Assembly (NCBI RefSeq): GCF_014467285.1
Contig: NZ_NKHR01000018.1
Span: 1-64,000, forward strand
Origin: Xenorhabdus sp014467285
Lineage (GTDB): Bacteria; Pseudomonadota; Gammaproteobacteria; Enterobacterales; Enterobacteriaceae
Length of the DNA stretch: 64,000 nucleotides
Reading direction: 5' to 3'
Of this stretch, positions 58,987 through 64,000 are shown one piece after another. The position numbers and the translations under genes are program-made. Positions within the stretch are counted from its first letter, which is position 1. Every line of letters begins with the position of its first letter. A model generated the notes under the pieces. The model ran no database searches. It was not told the DNA's origin and saw only the letters and a list, made by a program, of their open reading frames with translations.

Positions 58987-60012
58987 ATGAAACTAAAAAA
59001 GCGCATTCTTATTTTACCCGGATTGGTTATCGCAATCGCTGTGATCGTATTCTTTTCTTTTGTGAAAAAAATAGAAGACTTTGCAGATAAGGATATTATC
59101 CTTAATCAAGAGGTTATATTTACTGTACCAGCGGGCACAGGGCGTACAGGTCTGGAAACTTTACTGATCCAGCAGAAATTAATTGAAGATAATCGATTAC
59201 TGCCGTGGTTATTTCGACTTAAGCCTGAACTGGCAAAATTTAAGGCGGGAACTTATCGTTTGCAAAAAGGGATGTCCTTAAGAGCCGTTTTGCAGTTGTT
59301 TGCCAGTGGTAAAGAAACCCAATTTACTATCCGTTTTGTGGAGGGGAGTCGCCTTTCTGATTGGTCAAAAATCTTGCAGAATGCGCCATACTTAAAGCAT
59401 GAAGCGGAAAGTAAAACTGCGCAGGAGCTGGCTGACGCGTTAGGAATGAAAGAAGGAGAATCACTGGAAGGATGGTTTTATCCCGATACTTATCTGTATA
59501 CAGCGGGCACGAGTGATGTGGAATTACTCAAGCGGGCGTATAACAAAATGAAAACGGTATTGGATCAGGAGTGGAAAAACCGTGAACCGAATCTCCCGTA
59601 TAAGAATGCTTATGAGATGTTGATCATGGCATCCATCATTGAAAAAGAGACAGCGATTGAATCTGAACGCACCAAAGTGGCTTCTGTATTCTTGAATCGT
59701 TTACGGCTAAAGATGCGGTTACAGACTGATCCGACCGTGATTTACGGCTTGGGAGATAAATACTCAGGTACGATTTTTCGCAGCAATCTCACTACTCTTA
59801 CGCCGTATAATACCTATATGATTGATGGATTGCCGCCAACACCTATTGCTATGCCAGGTTTGGCTTCGATTAAGGCAGCAGCCCATCCTGCCGTCACTGA
59901 ATATTTATATTTTGTTGCGAATGGCGATGGCGGCCATACATTCACCACTAATCTGGTAGCACATAATAAGGCGGTAAATCTTTATCGTCAGAAGTTAAAG
60001 CAGGATAAATGA
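58987..60012 (+). CDS. mltG: Endolytic murein transglycosylase MltG
   Basis: A 341-residue inner-membrane-anchored YceG enzyme that cuts nascent glycan strands. The N-terminal helix (about residues 6-26) anchors it. The LysM-like subdomain is near residues 45-110, and the catalytic Glu is in 'MLIMASIIEKETAIESE'. 'LQTDPTVIYGLG' and 'TPYNTYMIDGLPPTPI' are conserved. Its stop overlaps the tmk start (ATGA). Confidence 0.95.
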   Translation: MKLKKRILILPGLVIAIAVIVFFSFVKKIEDFADKDIILNQEVIFTVPAGTGRTGLETLLIQQKLIEDNRLLPWLFRLKPELAKFKAGTYRLQKGMSLRAVLQLFASGKETQFTIRFVEGSRLSDWSKILQNAPYLKHEAESKTAQELADALGMKEGESLEGWFYPDTYLYTAGTSDVELLKRAYNKMKTVLDQEWKNREPNLPYKNAYEMLIMASIIEKETAIESERTKVASVFLNRLRLKMRLQTDPTVIYGLGDKYSGTIFRSNLTTLTPYNTYMIDGLPPTPIAMPGLASIKAAAHPAVTEYLYFVANGDGGHTFTTNLVAHNKAVNLYRQKLKQDK

Positions 60013-60650
60013 ACAGCAAATTTATTGTAATCGAAGGGCTTGAGGGCGCAGGGAAAACGACTGCGATCCAAACAATTGTTGATACGTTGAAACAGTATGG
60101 TATTTCTGACCTGATTTTTACCCGTGAACCTGGTGGAACACCACTGGCAGAAAAGTTACGTCAGCTAATTAAACAGGGAGTTGAAGGCGAATCACTGACA
60201 GATAAAGCAGAAGTATTGATGTTATATGCTGCCAGAGTTCAATTGGTAGAAAATATCATCAAACCAGCGTTATCAAAGGGAACTTGGGTTGTTGGTGATC
60301 GTCATGACCTTTCTTCTCAAGCGTATCAGGGTGGTGGTCGAGGTATTGATCAAAATCTGATGGCATCATTGCGCAAAGCCGCGTTAGGTGATTTTTATCC
60401 TGATTTGACTATCTATCTTGATTTACCGCCAGAAGTAGGTTTACAGCGTGCTCGTGAACGTGGTGAATTGGATCGTATTGAAAAAGAATCGTTGGATTTT
60501 TTCAATCGTACACGTGAAAAGTATCTCGAATTAGTGGCAGAGAATGACAGCATCAGAAAGGTAGATGCAACTCAGTCATTAGAGAAAGTGCAGGATGATA
60601 TTCGTCATACCTTACTTAATTGGTTAAAAGAACAGGAAACGCAGGCATGA
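60009..60650 (+). CDS. tmk: Thymidylate kinase
   Basis: A 213-residue dTMP kinase. P-loop 'EGLEGAGKTTAIQT', 'FTREPGGTPLAEKLR' binds dTMP, and 'GDRHDLSSQAYQGGGRGID' carries the lid-side DRH motif. The ATG overlaps mltG by 4 bases and the stop overlaps the holB start (ATGA). Confidence 0.97.
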   Translation: MNSKFIVIEGLEGAGKTTAIQTIVDTLKQYGISDLIFTREPGGTPLAEKLRQLIKQGVEGESLTDKAEVLMLYAARVQLVENIIKPALSKGTWVVGDRHDLSSQAYQGGGRGIDQNLMASLRKAALGDFYPDLTIYLDLPPEVGLQRARERGELDRIEKESLDFFNRTREKYLELVAENDSIRKVDATQSLEKVQDDIRHTLLNWLKEQETQA

Positions 60651-61636
60651 ATTGGTATCCGTGGCTTAATCATGCGTACCGTCAATTAGTTGAATTCCAC
60701 CAACAAGGGCGGGGGCATCATGCAATTTTACTTCATGCGCATGAAGGGACGGGTGCAGATGAATTATTGTATGGATTGAGCCGCTGGTTAATGTGCCAGA
60801 ATAAACAGGGTCTGAAAAGCTGTGGCAAATGCCACGGCTGCCATTTAATGTTGGCAGAAACCCATTCTGACTGGCATGTGCTTGCTCCTGAAAAGGGAAA
60901 AACTATCATTGGAGTGGATGCCGTGCGTCAGCTTAGCGAAAAACTCTATGAGTATTCCCAGCAGGGAGGAGCAAAAATTGTCTGGTTGCCATCAGCAGAA
61001 TCCCTGACTGATGCTGCTTCCAATGCCTTATTGAAAACTTTGGAAGAGCCACCTCAAAACACATATTTTCTGTTGCGCTGTCAGCATTCCGCAAATTTGC
61101 TGGCAACACTGCGTAGCCGTTGTTTTTATTATTTTCTCCCTGCGCCTGAAAATTCTATAGGGCTTTACTGGCTGAAAAATCAGCTTCCGTCCGTATCATC
61201 GCTGGATGCGCAAACAGCGTTAAGACTTTCTCAGGGAGCGCCGCTGGCAGCGGAAAAATTGCTTCAGACTGAAAAGTGGCATCAAAGAAATTCACTTTGT
61301 CAGGCAATTACACAGGCATTACGCAATTGTGATACCTTGTCGCTTTTGCCATTGTTGAATCGTGATGATGTACAGCAATCCTTGCATTGGTTGATCAGTT
61401 TATTATCAGATGCTGTAAAATGTCGGCAGCAAGTGCAACATTACTGCGTTAACCAAGATCAGCAGGCTTTGATTTATCTCCTTGCCTCTGCTCAAAGTGC
61501 GGAAAGATTATTAAGCACGGTTGATGATTGGATACGTTGTCGTCATCAATTATTATCTGTGGTGGGTATCAATCGTGAATTATTGCTGACAGAACAATTA
61601 CTCAATTGGGAAAAGCAACTCGACCTCACACAGTAA
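60647..61636 (+). CDS. holB: DNA polymerase III delta-prime subunit
   Basis: A 329-residue clamp-loader subunit of AAA+ fold. It has no functional Walker A, as usual for delta-prime. The zinc site 'SCGKCHGCHLM' and 'SNALLKTLEEPPQNTYFLL' (SRC-type region) are diagnostic, and 'ATLRSRC' is the sensor motif. ATG 60,647 shares ATGA with the tmk stop; the longer frame from 60,620 inside tmk is not supported. Confidence 0.95.
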   Translation: MNWYPWLNHAYRQLVEFHQQGRGHHAILLHAHEGTGADELLYGLSRWLMCQNKQGLKSCGKCHGCHLMLAETHSDWHVLAPEKGKTIIGVDAVRQLSEKLYEYSQQGGAKIVWLPSAESLTDAASNALLKTLEEPPQNTYFLLRCQHSANLLATLRSRCFYYFLPAPENSIGLYWLKNQLPSVSSLDAQTALRLSQGAPLAAEKLLQTEKWHQRNSLCQAITQALRNCDTLSLLPLLNRDDVQQSLHWLISLLSDAVKCRQQVQHYCVNQDQQALIYLLASAQSAERLLSTVDDWIRCRHQLLSVVGINRELLLTEQLLNWEKQLDLTQ

Positions 61637-61658
61637 CTTATTTAGATATGAGCATATT

Positions 61659-62438
61659 ATGTTTTTAGTTGATTCACATTGTCATCTCGATTGCCTTGAT
61701 TATGAAACACTGCACAAAAGTGTAGATGATGTCGTAGCTAAAGCCGCAGAACGCGATGTTAAGTATATGTTGGCAGTAGCGACTACATTGCCAGGATTTC
61801 AACAAATGAAAAACCTGATTGGCAAACGAGAAAATGTAGCGTACTCCTGTGGTATCCACCCATTGAATCTGGATGAAGGTTATAATTTTGAGGAACTTGC
61901 CCGTTTGGCTGCGGATGAGGATGTCATCGCAATGGGTGAAACGGGGTTGGATTATTATTATCAGAAAGAAAACGCTGAACTCCAGAGAACATCATTTCGT
62001 GAGCATATCCGTATCGGTCGTGAACTGAACAAGCCGGTGATTGTGCATACCCGCGAGGCAAGGGACGATACACTGATGGTGTTGCGGGAAGAGAAAGTGC
62101 AAGAATGTGGTGGTGTTTTGCACTGCTTCACAGAAGATAAAGAAACAGCAAGGCTTTTACTTGATTTGGGATTTTATATCTCTTTTTCTGGTATTGTTAC
62201 TTTCCGCAATGCAGAGCAGATCCGAGAAGCGGCAAGATTTGTACCACTTGACCGCATTTTGGTGGAAACTGATTCACCTTATTTAGCACCTGTTCCTTAT
62301 CGCGGTAAACAGAATCAGCCTGCTTATGTGCGTGATGTTGCTGAATATATGGCAGTTTTAAAAGGCGTTAGTATTGAAGAATTGGCAGCAGTAACCACAA
62401 AAAACTTTTGTGAACTGTTTCATGTCAATATTGCATAA
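61659..62438 (+). CDS. ycfH: TatD-family metal-dependent hydrolase YcfH
   Basis: A 259-residue amidohydrolase-fold deoxyribonuclease-type protein. The metal ligands are in 'VDSHCHLDCLDY' (HxH), 'AMGETGLDYYY' (Glu), 'PVIVHTREARDDT' (His), 'VLHCFTED' (His) and 'LVETDSPYLAP' (Asp). Length equals the family (E. coli 265). It follows holB by 22 bases in the same operon; the substrate in vivo is not known for certain. Confidence 0.95.
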   Translation: MFLVDSHCHLDCLDYETLHKSVDDVVAKAAERDVKYMLAVATTLPGFQQMKNLIGKRENVAYSCGIHPLNLDEGYNFEELARLAADEDVIAMGETGLDYYYQKENAELQRTSFREHIRIGRELNKPVIVHTREARDDTLMVLREEKVQECGGVLHCFTEDKETARLLLDLGFYISFSGIVTFRNAEQIREAARFVPLDRILVETDSPYLAPVPYRGKQNQPAYVRDVAEYMAVLKGVSIEELAAVTTKNFCELFHVNIA

Positions 62439-62463
62439 AATTAAGTGGAAAAGGAGAAATAAG

Positions 62464-62814
62464 ATGGCAGAAGAAACTATTTTTAGCAAAATTATTCGCC
62501 GTGAAATTCCTGCTGATATTATTTATCAGGATGATTTAGTCACAGCATTCCGTGATATTTCCCCACAAGCACCGTCACATATTTTGATTGTTCCTAATGT
62601 GCTGATCCCGACTGTTAATGATGTCACTGCTGAGCATGAACTTGCATTGGGTCGTTTATTTACGGTTGCAGCAAAAATAGCAAAAGATGAAGGCATTGCA
62701 GAAGATGGCTATCGCTTGATTATGAACTGTAATCGTCACTCTGGTCAGGAAGTTTTCCATATCCATATGCATTTAGTGGGTGGACGACCACTAGGCCCGC
62801 TTTTGGCAAAATAA
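62464..62814 (+). CDS. hinT: HIT-family purine nucleoside phosphoramidase HinT
   Basis: A 116-residue HIT protein hydrolysing AMP-lysine and other phosphoramidates. The triad 'EVFHIHMHLVGGRPLGPLL' has the H-x-H-x-H core. ATG 62,464 has AGGAG ten bases upstream and starts 'MAEETIFSKIIRREIPADI' as in E. coli. In E. coli ycfL lies between hinT and lpoB; here only 50 bases separate them. Confidence 0.96.
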   Translation: MAEETIFSKIIRREIPADIIYQDDLVTAFRDISPQAPSHILIVPNVLIPTVNDVTAEHELALGRLFTVAAKIAKDEGIAEDGYRLIMNCNRHSGQEVFHIHMHLVGGRPLGPLLAK

Positions 62815-62864
62815 TATTATTCACGAGTATCGGTACAAGGTAGCGATGTAACTGGGGTAGATTA

Positions 62865-63434
62865 ATGAAAAGAATTCTCTTTGTTATATTATCAGCAATG
62901 TTGCTGGCAAGTTGTGTAATTGAAAAAACGCAACAGCCTGCTCCTGTTACGCCAGTGGAACCAAAGAAAAAACAGGAACCGCCAGTCAAACCATCGGAAA
63001 AAGTTCCTCAACCTCCTAAGATCCAGTCTATTAATTGGAATAGTGTTGTCCAGCCATTGGTGGAACAGATGGTTGAGGCCAGCGGAGTAGAAGCAGGAAA
63101 AGTATTGCTTGTTGATTCTGTCAAAAATAATACCAATGGCTCATTGCGGACACTGAAAGCGACAGATGCGATTACGGATGCAATCAGTAACAAACAAGTC
63201 TTTCAGGTTGTCCCGAAATCTCAAGTCCATACTGCCCGGCAGGCGTTGGGGTTGTCATCGGAAGATAGCTTGGGGTTACGCAGTAAATCTATTGGCCTCG
63301 CGCGTTATTTGAATGCTGATTATGTCTTGTATACCGCAATTTCCAGCCATAATGGTCAGCGTGACATAGAGATGCAACTGATGCTGGTTAAAACCGGTGA
63401 GATACTCTGGTCTGGTCGTGGTGACGTTAACTAA
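62865..63434 (+). CDS. lpoB: Penicillin-binding protein 1b activator LpoB
   Basis: A 189-residue outer-membrane lipoprotein that activates PBP1b. Lipobox LASC gives lipidated Cys16. A Pro/Lys/Gln-rich linker (about residues 20-55) spans the periplasm, and the globular domain follows ('LVEQMVEASGVEAGKVLLVD'... 'QVVPKSQVHTARQALGLSS'). Its end overlaps the thiK reading frame. Confidence 0.95.
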   Translation: MKRILFVILSAMLLASCVIEKTQQPAPVTPVEPKKKQEPPVKPSEKVPQPPKIQSINWNSVVQPLVEQMVEASGVEAGKVLLVDSVKNNTNGSLRTLKATDAITDAISNKQVFQVVPKSQVHTARQALGLSSEDSLGLRSKSIGLARYLNADYVLYTAISSHNGQRDIEMQLMLVKTGEILWSGRGDVN

Positions 63435-64000
63435 CCATCATTCTTTGTTAAAGATGTTGTCTGAGCAATGGCCTGATATTCCAGTAGATTCCTGGGAAAT
63501 TAGGCCATTAACGGGTCTGACACAGGCAAGTTATTACATTACGGATGGTGTTCGTCAGATGGTTGGACGTGCACAAACATCATATAGTAGTACGTTGGGG
63601 GTAAACCGTCAGCGGGAAAAGCAGATTTTGCGCAGATTAACTCCTACTGGTATTGCACCTAAGGTATTGGCGACGAACGAAACTTGGTTATTGCTGGAAT
63701 GGCTCAAGGGAACAAAAGTAGACGCTGATACATTGAGTTCGCCAGCTATACAGAAATCATTGGCCCAAACGCTTGCCACTCTTCACAGCCACTCTCCATT
63801 GGGTTATCCCCTTAAGCTTAAGCAGCAAATTGCATCTCAATGGCAGCAAATAGATCGGAGACGTCTATCCCCTCGTTGGTTACGCCTGCATAAATTATTT
63901 ATGGCTGCCAGAATGCCTGCCACATTAAAAATCGCTCCGGCTCACATGGATGTTCACCCTGATAATCTGTTAATGACCAAAGATGGGCTAAAATTGATCG
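63421..64000 (+). CDS. thiK: Thiamine kinase (5' part, runs off the window)
   Basis: About 193 codons of a choline/aminoglycoside-kinase-fold protein that phosphorylates thiamine. The motif 'APAHMDVHPDNLL' near the right edge is the Brenner catalytic loop. 'LATLHSHSPLGY' precedes it. The gene follows lpoB as in E. coli. The start is uncertain: GTG 63,421 (or 63,418) overlaps lpoB, and ATG 63,454 is an alternative. It is cut by the window edge after 'GLKLI'. Confidence 0.9.
   Translation, partial: MTLTNHHSLLKMLSEQWPDIPVDSWEIRPLTGLTQASYYITDGVRQMVGRAQTSYSSTLGVNRQREKQILRRLTPTGIAPKVLATNETWLLLEWLKGTKVDADTLSSPAIQKSLAQTLATLHSHSPLGYPLKLKQQIASQWQQIDRRRLSPRWLRLHKLFMAARMPATLKIAPAHMDVHPDNLLMTKDGLKLI

Noticed and set aside
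60620..60646. Upstream ATG for holB
   Set aside because: It would lie inside tmk, adds residues absent from homologues, and ATG 60,647 shows the usual ATGA overlap with the tmk stop.

Overview
The window looks like the chromosome of an enteric bacterium of the Morganellaceae, most likely Xenorhabdus or Photorhabdus. Most genes are close matches to Escherichia coli K-12 genes, in E. coli-like blocks: proL-yejM-yejL-yejK-rplY, rsuA-bcr, lysP-yeiE-yeiH-nfo, rne/rluC-yceF-yceD-rpmF-plsX-fabHDG-acpP-fabF-pabC-mltG-tmk-holB-ycfH-hinT-lpoB-thiK. They are joined in a different order and carry AT-rich, Morganellaceae-type intergenic DNA. The genus is an inference from gene content and style, not from a search.

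Positions 1 to about 11,850 are accessory. They hold a truncated unknown gene, an unknown 230-residue protein, a small lipoprotein, a HigB2/HigA2-type toxin-antitoxin pair with its own promoter and terminator, and an IS4-family transposase remnant. The remnant abuts a 5'-truncated phage tape-measure gene. After it comes a compact, GC-rich contractile-tail module: Dit-like protein, baseplate plug, hub, Gp138-type spike, gp25/GP46-like wedge, baseplate J, DUF2612 and tail fibre. An AT-rich family-4-type glycosyltransferase follows on the other strand. A 42-base 3' half of a tRNA-Arg(UCU)-like sequence at 11,811-11,852 probably marks the island's attachment site. No capsid, terminase, lysis or integrase gene is visible, so this is a relic.

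Positions 12,100-32,800 are core. They carry tRNA-Pro(GGG), the lipopolysaccharide regulator LapC (YejM), YejL, YejK, ribosomal L25, helicase RadD, RsuA, the Bcr transporter, YejG, MepS, LpxT, EF-P-like EfpL, the Mtr tryptophan permease, a Nudix hydrolase, a solitary 1-phosphofructokinase, endonuclease IV, YeiH, YeiE and LysP. Two tandem genes for very small secreted pilin-like proteins at 23.3-24.2 kb have no chaperone or usher nearby.

Positions 32,900-38,200 form an iron-chelate uptake locus: periplasmic binding protein, FecCD permease, ATPase and TonB-dependent receptor, preceded by a Fur-box-like site. The next 560 bases upstream of the putrescine permease gene plaP hold the most interesting non-coding structure in the window. 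There is a short ORF, a strong intrinsic terminator, a segment that could pair with the terminator's 5' arm, a long outer inverted repeat, and a second ORF overlapping the plaP start. It reads either as an attenuation leader or as a MITE-like insertion that supplies a terminator.

Positions 40,450-64,000 return to core functions: dld, sbcB, an orphan phage-type gene, tmaR, a reductase-like gene, rne, and then the divergent rluC and the fatty-acid/cell-wall/DNA-replication cluster. That cluster ends in a partial thiK. The cluster links ribosome components (L32), phospholipid and fatty-acid synthesis (PlsX, FabH/D/G/F, AcpP), folate (PabC), peptidoglycan (MltG, LpoB) and DNA synthesis (Tmk, HolB). 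All functions are assigned by recognising family sequence features from memory; no searches were run.
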